NCBI GenBank assembly: GCA_034411955.1
Contig: DAOUMF010000164.1
Coordinates: 1-18,046, forward strand
Origin: DAOUMF01 sp034411955
GTDB lineage: Bacteria; Chloroflexota; Dehalococcoidia; SM23-28-2; RBG-16-64-32
Direction of reading: 5' to 3'
Length of the DNA: 18,046 nt
Notes under the pieces: generated by a model
What the model saw: the letters and a program-made list of their open reading frames with translations, nothing else
The model's database searches: none
What the model was told of the DNA's origin: nothing
Translations under genes and position numbers: made by a program
Shown: piece after piece, positions 1-5,907 of the stretch
How the letters are laid out: each line of letters begins with the position of its first letter
How positions within the stretch are numbered: the first letter of the stretch is position 1

Positions 1-720
1 GCCCTTCTCCAGCCAGACGACCTCGGTGCGGGGGATCATCACCTCGTTGACCCGGCGATCGCCGAACTGGAATACGCCCTCCAGGAGCTCCGCCTCCTTG
101 TGCTCCAGGACTCCCGCGGAGCGGCTCTCGCTCACCAGCAACTGGATCTCGTCCGCCGTGTGAACGCTGTGGGTGCCGCCGGTGGGCGCGCCCAAGCCGA
201 AGGGGCGAAGGGCGGCGTTCGCCAACCCGTTGAGGGCCCAGATGGCGGGCCAGAGAGCGAGTCGAAACACCTCCGTGGGCGGCGTGGTGGCCAGCGATAC
301 CCTCTCGGGCCTCCAGATGGCGAGGCTCTTGGGCGCCAGCTCCCCAAGGACGATGTGAAGGCCGGTGATGAGCGCGAAGGCCAGAGGCACGGCCACGGTG
401 TGGGACGCCGGCCCCGCCCCTTTCTCCGGGAGCCAGTCGAACGCCGGCTCGATCACGTCCGCCAGCAACGGCTCGCCCACCCAGCCCAGGCCGATGCTGG
501 CCATCGTTATCCCCAGTTGCGTGGCGGCGAGGTAGTTGTTGACGTTGTCGATGGCACGGCTGACCAGCCTGGCGAAGGGGTTGCCCTGAGCAACGAGGCG
601 CTCCATGCGCGCTCGCCGAGTGGTAACTATGGAGAACTCGGCAGCGACGAACAGCCCGTTGGCCAGCACGAGCGCGACTACCAGTAGCAGCCGCAGCGTT
701 ATAGATAATGGATCGCCCAT
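1..720 (-). CDS. CNNM/CorC-family (hemolysin-like) membrane protein, N-terminal part
   Basis: The minus strand is open from an ATG at 720 to the window edge (240 codons, no stop), so the C-terminus is missing. Residues about 5-30 form a hydrophobic segment ending in FVAAEFSIV, the hallmark opening of the DUF21/CNNM transmembrane domain. NNYLAATQLGITMASIGLGW and GELAPKSLAIWRPERVSL are further family signatures, and the visible part ends at EVMIPRTEVVWLE, which precedes the CBS pair in this family. Members are about 420-450 aa with DUF21, two CBS domains and a CorC_HlyC domain, and are implicated in Mg2+/Co2+ transport; 'hemolysin' is a historical name. The start is supported by a promoter with an extended -10 (TGCTATAAT) about 36 bp upstream. 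The ribosome-binding site is weak. The family call is secure, the substrate is not. Confidence 0.9.
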   Translation of the reverse strand, partial: MGDPLSITLRLLLVVALVLANGLFVAAEFSIVTTRRARMERLVAQGNPFARLVSRAIDNVNNYLAATQLGITMASIGLGWVGEPLLADVIEPAFDWLPEKGAGPASHTVAVPLAFALITGLHIVLGELAPKSLAIWRPERVSLATTPPTEVFRLALWPAIWALNGLANAALRPFGLGAPTGGTHSVHTADEIQLLVSESRSAGVLEHKEAELLEGVFQFGDRRVNEVMIPRTEVVWLEKG

Positions 721-755
721 TCAAACTCAGGCCGACTTCCGCCGACCATGCAGCT

Positions 756-764
756 ATTATAGCA
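756..764 (-). promoter_or_regulatory. Extended -10 promoter for the CNNM gene
   Basis: On the minus strand the sequence reads TGCTATAAT (TATAAT at 761-756, TGC at 764-762), a perfect extended -10. The -35 position 17 bp upstream (GAAGAT, 784-779) is poor, as extended -10 promoters allow. Predicted start is near 749, giving a leader of about 29 nt. The box lies in an 11-bp perfect palindrome (753-763), so it is also -10-like on the plus strand. Confidence 0.5.
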
Positions 765-810
765 TTCGTCTCTCCCCAATCTTCTCGCGACGGGCGAGGT
801 TGGGGACTGC

Positions 811-839
811 TTGGCGGGCGGCCGCGCATCGTATAGGAT
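811..839 (+). promoter_or_regulatory. Possible promoter for the Ntn-hydrolase gene
   Basis: TTGGCG (811-816) and TAGGAT (834-839) are separated by 17 bp. Transcription would start near 846, right at the GGAGG ribosome-binding site (846-850), leaving a very short leader. The match is moderate and there is no independent support. Confidence 0.25.
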
Positions 840-857
840 GCGAACGGAGGCTCAGTA

Positions 858-1565
858 ATGTCCCTGGTGGTGACCGTATACGTGCCCAGCGGCATCGTGA
901 TGGCCGCCGACTCCCGCATGACGGTGCTGCGCAGCGAGGAGCGGGAGGAGGGCGAGCAGAAGCTGAAGGTACAGCAGCAGATCGTCCTCTCTGACAATGC
1001 CTACAAGGTAGTGGCCCTATCCACCATTGGCTCGGGGATCGGCGTCTACGACGCCGGCGTGATCAACAACCAGCCGGTGGACAGCCACGTCCACCGCTTC
1101 GAGGAGGAGGCGATCACCCCGGAGGACGATGTCGTCTCCTGCGGCGAGAAGTTCCTGTCTTTCTTCCAGACCAACTACCCCAACGTGCCCGTGGGCTTCC
1201 ACGTGGCGGGCTACCGGCTGGAGAAGCGGGCGAGCGTGCCCTACGTGTTCGTGGGCCACACCACGAAGCAGGAGGGGGTGCGCCGGGTCAACGTCAACGA
1301 TGAGGGGAAGATGCAGTACGGGATCCTGCGCAGCGGCGACATCCAGGTGGTGAACCGGCTCATCGAGAAGACCCAACTGCCGCTGTTCGCCGCCATGCCC
1401 CTCCAGGACGCCGTGGACTACGCCGTCCACCTCATCCGCACGACCATCGACACCATGCGCTTCGAGCCGCGCTTCCCGGGCGTGGGCGGGGCCATCGACG
1501 TGCTGGCGGTGACTCCGGCGGAGATGCGGTGGGTGCAGCGCAAGGAGCTGCAGGGCGAAGGGTGA
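858..1565 (+). CDS. Proteasome-like (20S/HslV-type) Ntn-hydrolase family protein
   Basis: The 235-aa product begins MSLVVTVYVPSGIVMAADSR, which aligns with the start of proteasome beta and HslV subunits (T1...GVVLAADxR). If Met1 is removed, Ser becomes residue 1 and Asp of AADSR falls at position 17, the exact place of proteasomal Asp17, followed by Ser-Arg. The Lys of DNAYKV (residue 50) is a candidate for Lys33 after an insertion of about 16 residues. The C-terminal GVGGAIDVLAVTP matches the closing strand of the fold. The likely role is a self-compartmentalising peptidase or Ntn-amidohydrolase-like protein; substrate and partner are unknown, and no ATPase partner is nearby. It is divergent from the CNNM gene. 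GGAGG lies 7 nt before ATG and fixes the start, which matters because Ser2 is the predicted nucleophile. It could also be an inactive relative. Confidence 0.75.
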   Translation: MSLVVTVYVPSGIVMAADSRMTVLRSEEREEGEQKLKVQQQIVLSDNAYKVVALSTIGSGIGVYDAGVINNQPVDSHVHRFEEEAITPEDDVVSCGEKFLSFFQTNYPNVPVGFHVAGYRLEKRASVPYVFVGHTTKQEGVRRVNVNDEGKMQYGILRSGDIQVVNRLIEKTQLPLFAAMPLQDAVDYAVHLIRTTIDTMRFEPRFPGVGGAIDVLAVTPAEMRWVQRKELQGEG

Positions 1566-1631
1566 GCAGCGGTCCTGTACATGCAATGTCGTTGGCGACG
1601 GTTCAGCTAGCGGTTCCCCCCGAGACGTGAA

Positions 1632-2132
1632 ATGGACACGACATTAGTCGTCGTCATTGTTGCCGCAACAGCCCTGGTTGTTGCCGCAATAGTTGCCGCT
1701 GTGCTGACTCGCGATCGTCAGCTTCCCTACAAAAGGAGGGATTACCTGCTGACCGCCGCCGAACGCTCCTTCTGGGGTGTACTCAGCAATGTTGTCGGTG
1801 CCAGGTATCATGTCGCATGGAAGGTCAGGATGGCGGACCTGGTTTGGATCCCGTCCGGAACGCGAGATCGTCAGCGTCACTTCAACCGAATCATAGCCAA
1901 GCACCTGGATTTCGTGTTGTGTGACGCCGAGTCCAGCGCGCCTGTCCTGGCGATTGAGCTCGATGATTCCTCGCACCGGGACAGCAACCGCCGACGGCGT
2001 GATGCCTTCGTCGATGCAGCGCTGCGAGACGCCCACTTGCCTCTGCTCCGTATCTCAGTCAAGCGATCATACGTCGCCAGCGAGATAGCCCAACTCATTG
2101 ACGCGCAGATCGCCTCTACAAGGGACGGGTGA
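1632..2132 (+). CDS. Membrane-anchored DUF2726 protein
   Basis: The 166-aa product has an N-terminal membrane anchor (about residues 4-25, Val/Ala/Ile-rich), a short basic linker (LPYKRRDYLLTAAERSFW), then a soluble domain. KHLDFVLCD (Asp93), PVLAIELDDSSH (Glu109, Asp111), a run of Arg/Asp (RRRRDAF) and LPLLRISV match the DUF2726 pattern. This domain is thought to have a restriction-endonuclease-like fold with spaced D...ExD acidic residues, so a nuclease-like activity is possible but unproven. The gene starts 66 bp after the Ntn-hydrolase gene on the same strand, with a poor ribosome-binding site (GAG only). By eye its early codons (GTT, ATT, GCA, ATA) are less GC-biased than those of its neighbours, which could reflect transfer or the hydrophobic anchor. 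Function unknown. Confidence 0.75.
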   Translation: MDTTLVVVIVAATALVVAAIVAAVLTRDRQLPYKRRDYLLTAAERSFWGVLSNVVGARYHVAWKVRMADLVWIPSGTRDRQRHFNRIIAKHLDFVLCDAESSAPVLAIELDDSSHRDSNRRRRDAFVDAALRDAHLPLLRISVKRSYVASEIAQLIDAQIASTRDG

Positions 2133-2178
2133 GGTCTGGGCTGAGCGGCAGCACCCTACGTGCGCCCCCGCCCGCTCG

Positions 2179-3117
2179 CTACTCCGCTGCCTCGATCAGG
2201 CGCTCCGCCGCCGTGTGGGGGTCCACCTCTCGCTTGGCGATCGCCTCCACCAGCCGCTCCACCTGCCCGTCCGCCTCGGCGGAGGCAAGCACGCGCGCCA
2301 GCAGCTCCTCCTGGGCCAGGGCCAGAAGCTGCCGTCGTGCGCGATGACGGCGCGCCTCCTCCAGTCGGCCGGAGGTCTCCAAGAAGGCTCGATGCCGGTC
2401 TATGGTGTCGGCGAGCTCCGCTACGCCCTGATCTTTCAAGGCGACGGTCTGCAGGACGGGCACCTCCCAGCCTTCGTCGCGGCCCTGGGTGAAGAACGCG
2501 GCGAGCTGCCGCGCCGTCATGTCGGCGCGGGGCTGGTCGGCCTTGTTGACTACGAGGATGTCGGCGATCTCCAGGATGCCAGCCTTGATCGCCTGCACTT
2601 CGTCGCCGGCCCCCGGCAGGCTGATGACGATGGTTGTGTGGGCGGTGTCAGCGACCTCAACCTCGTCCTGACCGGCACCGACCGTCTCCACGAGGATGAC
2701 GTCCTTGTGAGCGGCGTCGAGGACGGTGACGACGTCGTTGGTGGCGGGGGCCAGGCCGCCCAGGGCGCCGCGGGTGGCCATGGAACGGATGAAAACGCCC
2801 GGATCGGAGGTCAGCTCCTGCATACGCACGCGGTCGCCGAGGAGGGCGCCGCGGCTGAAGGGGCTGGTCGGGTCGATGGCGACGATGCCGACGGTGCGTC
2901 CCCGCGAGCGGTACTCTCGGGCGAGAGCGCCGATCAGGGTGCTCTTGCCGCACCCGGTAGGGCCGGTCATGCCGACGATGTGGGCGTGGCCGCTGCGGGC
3001 GAACAGCGCCTTCATCGCCAGGCGGCCCTCGGGGTCACCGTTCTCTACGAAGCTGAGGATGCGCGTCAGCGCCCGCTTATCGCCGTCGACTAAGCGGGCG
3101 ACTAGCTCATCGGTCAC
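2179..3117 (-). CDS. meaB: Methylmalonyl-CoA mutase-associated GTPase MeaB (ArgK/LAO-type G3E GTPase)
   Basis: MeaB is a GTPase chaperone that loads and protects adenosylcobalamin in methylmalonyl-CoA mutase. The Walker A loop GPTGCGKS, the family signature IDPTSPFSRGALLGDRVRM, the switch/Walker B segment ILVETVGAGQDEVEVAD and the guanine-specificity motif NKAD are all present in the right order. I place the start at the GTG at 3117. It forms a 4-base GTGA overlap with the stop of the B12-subunit gene (translational coupling), and the resulting N-terminus (VTDELVARLVDGDKRALTRI) matches where family members begin. This gives 312 aa. An ATG at 3162 (327 aa) would overlap the upstream gene by 49 bp. 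It is the last gene of the mutase operon, and I saw no clear terminator behind it. Confidence 0.95.
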   Translation of the reverse strand: MTDELVARLVDGDKRALTRILSFVENGDPEGRLAMKALFARSGHAHIVGMTGPTGCGKSTLIGALAREYRSRGRTVGIVAIDPTSPFSRGALLGDRVRMQELTSDPGVFIRSMATRGALGGLAPATNDVVTVLDAAHKDVILVETVGAGQDEVEVADTAHTTIVISLPGAGDEVQAIKAGILEIADILVVNKADQPRADMTARQLAAFFTQGRDEGWEVPVLQTVALKDQGVAELADTIDRHRAFLETSGRLEEARRHRARRQLLALAQEELLARVLASAEADGQVERLVEAIAKREVDPHTAAERLIEAAE

Positions 3118-3536
3118 GACCCGCTGGTCGCGCCCCTCGTCGGGGCGTTCTTGCGCACCCACTCCACGATGTCCAAGGTGGAACTGCCGGGCCCGAAGAC
3201 TCCCTTGAACCCCATCTTCTCCAGTTGCGGCATGTCCTCCCGCGGTATGATCCCTCCGCCGAACAGGACGACGTCGTCCATGCCGCGTTTCTTCAGCTCC
3301 TCCACCACGCGGGGGAAGAGCTCCAGGTGGGCCCCCGACAGGATTGAGAGGCCGACCATATCGGCGTCCTCCTGGAGCGCCGTCTCGGCTATCATCTCCG
3401 GCGTCTGCCGGATGCCGGTGTAGACGACCTCCATGCCGCCGTCCCGGAGGGCGCGGGCGACGACCTTGGCGCCGCGGTCGTGGCCGTCCAGGCCCGGTTT
3501 GGCGATGATCACCTTGATCTTGCGTTCTTCCGCCAT
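3114..3536 (-). CDS. mcmA2: Methylmalonyl-CoA mutase small (B12-binding) subunit
   Basis: This 140-aa protein is a free-standing cobalamin-binding domain. It carries the base-off/His-on motif DxHxxG (D17-G-H19-D-R-G22), with His19 predicted as the lower axial cobalt ligand. SILSGAH and the GGGIIP loop around the nucleotide tail follow in order. It corresponds to the C-terminal domain of single-chain mutases and would pair with the large subunit encoded at 5908-7581 to form the active adenosylcobalamin enzyme converting (R)-methylmalonyl-CoA and succinyl-CoA. The gene sits 4 bp after the DinB/MDMPI-like gene and overlaps meaB by 4 bases. Split subunits are typical of archaea and several bacterial lineages including Chloroflexota. 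The start is the ATG at 3536. Confidence 0.95.
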   Translation of the reverse strand: MAEERKIKVIIAKPGLDGHDRGAKVVARALRDGGMEVVYTGIRQTPEMIAETALQEDADMVGLSILSGAHLELFPRVVEELKKRGMDDVVLFGGGIIPREDMPQLEKMGFKGVFGPGSSTLDIVEWVRKNAPTRGATSGS

Positions 3537-3540
3537 GAGA

Positions 3541-4014
3541 CTAGCCCACCGCCTTCGCGAGGTCGCGCACGTGCATCATCAAGTGCTCCTTGATAGAATC
3601 TACGATCACGTCAGCCAGCGGTCCCTCCACCCCCCACGGTGCCCGGAAGTGCTGAGCGAGAAGATCAGCGGGCGCATTCTGCACGCTCTCGATGTCCCGC
3701 TGGCAGTTGCCGCGGACCTCCTCCAGGATTTCCGTCACTGGCTTGTCCTGGCGCGCGGCCACCTGCTGCGCGTTGAACGAGTCTATATCGAAGTCGGCGC
3801 CCATGCCGCCTGACCCGGCCGCGTTCGCCATGCTGATCAGGAAGCCCGCGACCCCGCTTGTCGACGCCATGTGGCAGAGGAGCTGACTGGCGTTCCAGCC
3901 CTGCTCGTAGGCCTGCTTCGACCAGGCGGATTCGGGCGTCGATGAGACGAGCCTCTCCACCTCACCTTGGACATCGCGGATCACCGCGATGATGTCCGTC
4001 TTGTCAGCGGGCAC
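3541..4014 (-). CDS. DinB/MDMPI-fold protein in the mutase operon
   Basis: The 157-aa product resembles the DinB/mycothiol-dependent maleylpyruvate isomerase four-helix-bundle superfamily. It has an N-terminal helix (DIIAVIRDVQGEVERLV), then WNASQLLCHMA with His48, and a C-terminal helix with EHLMMHVRDL (His144, His148). Three spaced histidines are the usual divalent-metal ligands of the fold. It starts with GTG at 4014, preceded by a strong AAGGAGG. It lies 4 bp before the B12-subunit gene, so it is co-transcribed with it, but 84 bp separate it from the upstream VOC gene, where a possible internal promoter sits. The reaction is unknown; other superfamily members are thiol-dependent transferases or isomerases. 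The family call rests on motif spacing and is moderate. Confidence 0.65.
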   Translation of the reverse strand: MPADKTDIIAVIRDVQGEVERLVSSTPESAWSKQAYEQGWNASQLLCHMASTSGVAGFLISMANAAGSGGMGADFDIDSFNAQQVAARQDKPVTEILEEVRGNCQRDIESVQNAPADLLAQHFRAPWGVEGPLADVIVDSIKEHLMMHVRDLAKAVG

Positions 4015-4041
4015 CGATGCCTCCTTGCATATGCGGCCACC

Positions 4042-4072
4042 ATTATATAGCAGCGCCGCGCGCTCGGGGCAA
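4042..4072 (-). promoter_or_regulatory. Possible internal promoter of the mutase operon
   Basis: The only sizeable gap in the operon (4015-4098) contains TATATAAT on the minus strand (4049-4042) and TTGCCC (4072-4067), giving 17 bp to TATATA or 19 bp to TATAAT. Transcription would start near 4036, ahead of the AAGGAGG of the 3541-4014 gene. It would allow separate expression of the DinB-like protein, B12 subunit and MeaB. Confidence 0.4.
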
Positions 4073-4098
4073 CCGCGCGGGCCGAGCGCTCCCCGCCG

Positions 4099-4503
4099 CT
4101 ACCGCCGCTCGATGAGCTGGATGGAGACGCCGTGCGTGGATGACCGGTTGACGCGGGCGACGCGGCTTCCCGGCCAGATGCCTGGCGCGGGGTCGGAGAC
4201 GCGGGCGCCCTTGCCTCGCAGATAGGCGACGGCCTCGTCCAGGTCGTCCACCTCGACGCTCAGTGAGAACAGGCCCTCACCGCGCTCCTTGATCTGCTCG
4301 GCGTAGCGGCCTTCTTCCACCGGTTGGAGCAGCTCTATGAAGGCGTCGCCCACGGGCAGGCGGGCGACATCGAAGCTGGAATTCCGGGGGCGGCTCACTT
4401 GCTCCTCGATCCGCAGGCCGAGGTTGCGCTCCCACTTGGCGGCGGCGTCCGTCATGTCCTCGGTGGCTATCACCACGTGGTCGATGCGTTTGAAGGCTGG
4501 CAT
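4099..4503 (-). CDS. VOC (glyoxalase-fold) protein, degenerate epimerase paralogue
   Basis: The 134-aa product has the two beta-alpha-beta-beta-beta modules of the vicinal oxygen chelate fold: KRIDHVVIATEDM at the start, FIELLQPV mid-chain, and GLFSLSVEVDDLDEAVAYL opening the second module. It is clearly related to the epimerase next door, whose gene ends 4 bp before this one begins. However, the metal-ligand His of GLHHI is replaced (F79-S80), and the final Glu ligand (LIEL in the epimerase) is Gln129 in SIQL. Only His9 of the first strand is plainly kept. It is therefore unlikely to be a classical metal-dependent epimerase; it could bind a CoA ester without catalysis or use different chemistry. 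The ATG start at 4503 has only a weak ribosome-binding site, so coupling to the upstream gene is likely. Confidence 0.8.
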   Translation of the reverse strand: MPAFKRIDHVVIATEDMTDAAAKWERNLGLRIEEQVSRPRNSSFDVARLPVGDAFIELLQPVEEGRYAEQIKERGEGLFSLSVEVDDLDEAVAYLRGKGARVSDPAPGIWPGSRVARVNRSSTHGVSIQLIERR

Positions 4504-4507
4504 GGCG

Positions 4508-4909
4508 CTAGTCCACCGGCGTCGCCAGCTCGATGAGGGTGCCGCGGCTGGCCTTGGGGTGGAGGAAACAGATCATGCCGGCGAGCCCGCGCCGGGGCTG
4601 CTGATCGATTAGCTGCACGCCTTTGGCCTTGAGCTCCTCCAGCTCGGCGGACACGTCCGCGGTCTGGAAGCAGATGTGGTGCAGCCCTTCCCCCTTGCGC
4701 TCCAAGAACTTGCCCACCCCTGACTCCGGCGACAGCGGCTCCAGGAGCTCGATCTCGCTATCCCCGATGGTGAGGAGGGCGGCCTTCACGCCCTGGTCCT
4801 CCACCGTGGCCGAGGCGTGCACCGGCAACCCCAGGGTATCGCGGTAGAACTTGAGCGCCTCGTCCAGGCTGTGGACGGCGATGGCAACGTGGTGGATCTT
4901 CTCGATCAT
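4508..4909 (-). CDS. mce: Methylmalonyl-CoA epimerase
   Basis: The enzyme interconverts (S)- and (R)-methylmalonyl-CoA, supplying the mutase substrate in propionyl-CoA metabolism. The protein begins MIEKIHHVAIAVHSLDEALKF, the canonical epimerase opening. His7, the IELLEP strand, GLHHICF (His77/78) and the terminal LIEL (Glu127) give the expected metal-site residues. KGEGLHHI and the closing RGTLIELATP are typical. I choose the ATG at 4909 (133 aa, normal length), which forms an ATGA overlap with the stop of the upstream DinB-like gene and has AGGGAAGG upstream. The ATG at 4930 would add seven unrelated residues. It is followed after 4 bp by the VOC paralogue. Confidence 0.93.
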   Translation of the reverse strand: MIEKIHHVAIAVHSLDEALKFYRDTLGLPVHASATVEDQGVKAALLTIGDSEIELLEPLSPESGVGKFLERKGEGLHHICFQTADVSAELEELKAKGVQLIDQQPRRGLAGMICFLHPKASRGTLIELATPVD

Positions 4910-5370
4910 GCGCCTTCCCTTTCTCTCCACTCGCGGATGTGGCCGGTGTGGTCACCGTAGTGATGGACGGTGATCGCCAGGAAGTTGGTGACCATGCCTC
5001 CCTGCTGGAACATCGCCTCGGGAACGGTCTCCAGCGCCTCCACCAGCATGTCGTAGCACTCCTCCAGCTCGTGGTACACCTGGGGAGCCGTGAACAGCTT
5101 GCGCCCGCGCATGAAGAAGGCGTTCCATTCGTCTACGTCCGCCTCACGGAATGCGGCGAGAGTGGGGACGTGGCCGCGGCCGATGCGGCGCAGGTCCAGG
5201 GAGGCCAGCTCGTCCCAGGAAGAGACGTGAGCGATGACGTCCTTCGCCGACCACTCCCCGAGCACTGGGAGGGCCAGCTTGTCGGTTGGGATGCCGCGGA
5301 CGGTCTCCTTGAAGTCGATGTGGGCGGCGGCCAGGTCGGCCAGGGCATTGGTCTTGGCTTCGCTGGACAT
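4906..5370 (-). CDS. DinB/ClbS-like four-helix-bundle protein (copy 2)
   Basis: The 154-aa product carries LGEWSAKDVIAHVSSWDE, the characteristic second helix of ClbS/DfsB and DinB_2-type proteins. LDLRRIGRGHVP and a C-terminal helix with VHHYGDHTGHIREW follow. His residues in these segments could form the superfamily's metal site. It is a close paralogue of the protein encoded immediately upstream (5374-5901): GEWS.KD..AH.SSWDEL, DLRR.GRGHVP, EWNAF...GL.LF and the C-terminal HIREWREREG/QVRAWRQKEG all correspond. It starts at the ATG at 5370 with AAGGAG about 9 nt upstream, 3 nt after the previous stop, and overlaps mce by 4 bases. Characterised relatives include colibactin self-resistance cyclopropane hydrolase ClbS; the substrate here is unknown. 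Confidence 0.75.
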   Translation of the reverse strand: MSSEAKTNALADLAAAHIDFKETVRGIPTDKLALPVLGEWSAKDVIAHVSSWDELASLDLRRIGRGHVPTLAAFREADVDEWNAFFMRGRKLFTAPQVYHELEECYDMLVEALETVPEAMFQQGGMVTNFLAITVHHYGDHTGHIREWREREGA

Positions 5371-5373
5371 GGG

Positions 5374-5901
5374 TCAGACTCCTTCCTTCTGGCGCCAGGC
5401 GCGGACCTGGGCGGCGTGCTCGCGGTAATGCTTCACTGTCCCCTCGCAGAAGGTGCGGAGGAGGCTGCCAGGGGCAAAAAAGGCGTCCGGCAACCCGTCC
5501 ATCACCTCGCGGCTGGCCTGGCGGTTGGCCTCGAGCTCGGCCATGACCTGCGACATCGGGAAGAGTCGGAGTCCCTTGAGGAGGAAGGCGTTCCAGTTAT
5601 CCCCCTCTTCCTCGCGGAAGGCGGTCTGCATGGGGACGTGGCCGCGCCCCAGACGCCGGAGGTCCTGGACTTCGAGCTCGTCCCAGGAAGAGATGTGGGC
5701 CAGGATGTCCTTCACCGACCACTCTCCCAGCATGGGCTCAGTCATCTTGCTCTCCGGGATGCCCCTGATCGCTGCGACTAGCTGCTGGTAAGCGTCCTCC
5801 AGTTCGCCGATAAGCTTAGCCTTCGCTTCAGACAACGCTGCGTGAACCTCCGGGCCAGTTGGTGTACTGCGTGCCGGACGGCCGCTTAGTCGGATGGCCA
5901 T
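5374..5901 (-). CDS. DinB/ClbS-like four-helix-bundle protein (copy 1)
   Basis: This is the tandem paralogue of the 4906-5370 protein, with LGEWSVKDILAHISSWDELEVQDLRRLGRGHVP and a C-terminal VKHYREHAAQVRAW. The ATG at 5901 gives 175 aa and follows the mutase stop by 6 nt but has no visible ribosome-binding site. A TTG at 5835 begins LSEAKAKLIGELED, which aligns with the first residues of the paralogue (MSSEAKTNALADL). It has GGAGG 11 nt upstream and would give 153 aa, matching the paralogue's 154. The extra N-terminus (RLSGRPARSTPTGPEVH) looks non-domain. Both starts are possible; I list the longer one. Duplication of the gene inside the operon suggests dosage or a heteromeric partner. Function unknown. 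Confidence 0.72.
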   Translation of the reverse strand: MAIRLSGRPARSTPTGPEVHAALSEAKAKLIGELEDAYQQLVAAIRGIPESKMTEPMLGEWSVKDILAHISSWDELEVQDLRRLGRGHVPMQTAFREEEGDNWNAFLLKGLRLFPMSQVMAELEANRQASREVMDGLPDAFFAPGSLLRTFCEGTVKHYREHAAQVRAWRQKEGV

Positions 5902-5907
5902 CGGACG

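Noticed and set aside
2098..3093. Long (331-codon) plus-strand frame opposite meaB
   Set aside because: It is antisense to MeaB, Gly/Asp/Ala-rich with no motif; the minus strand has all GTPase motifs.
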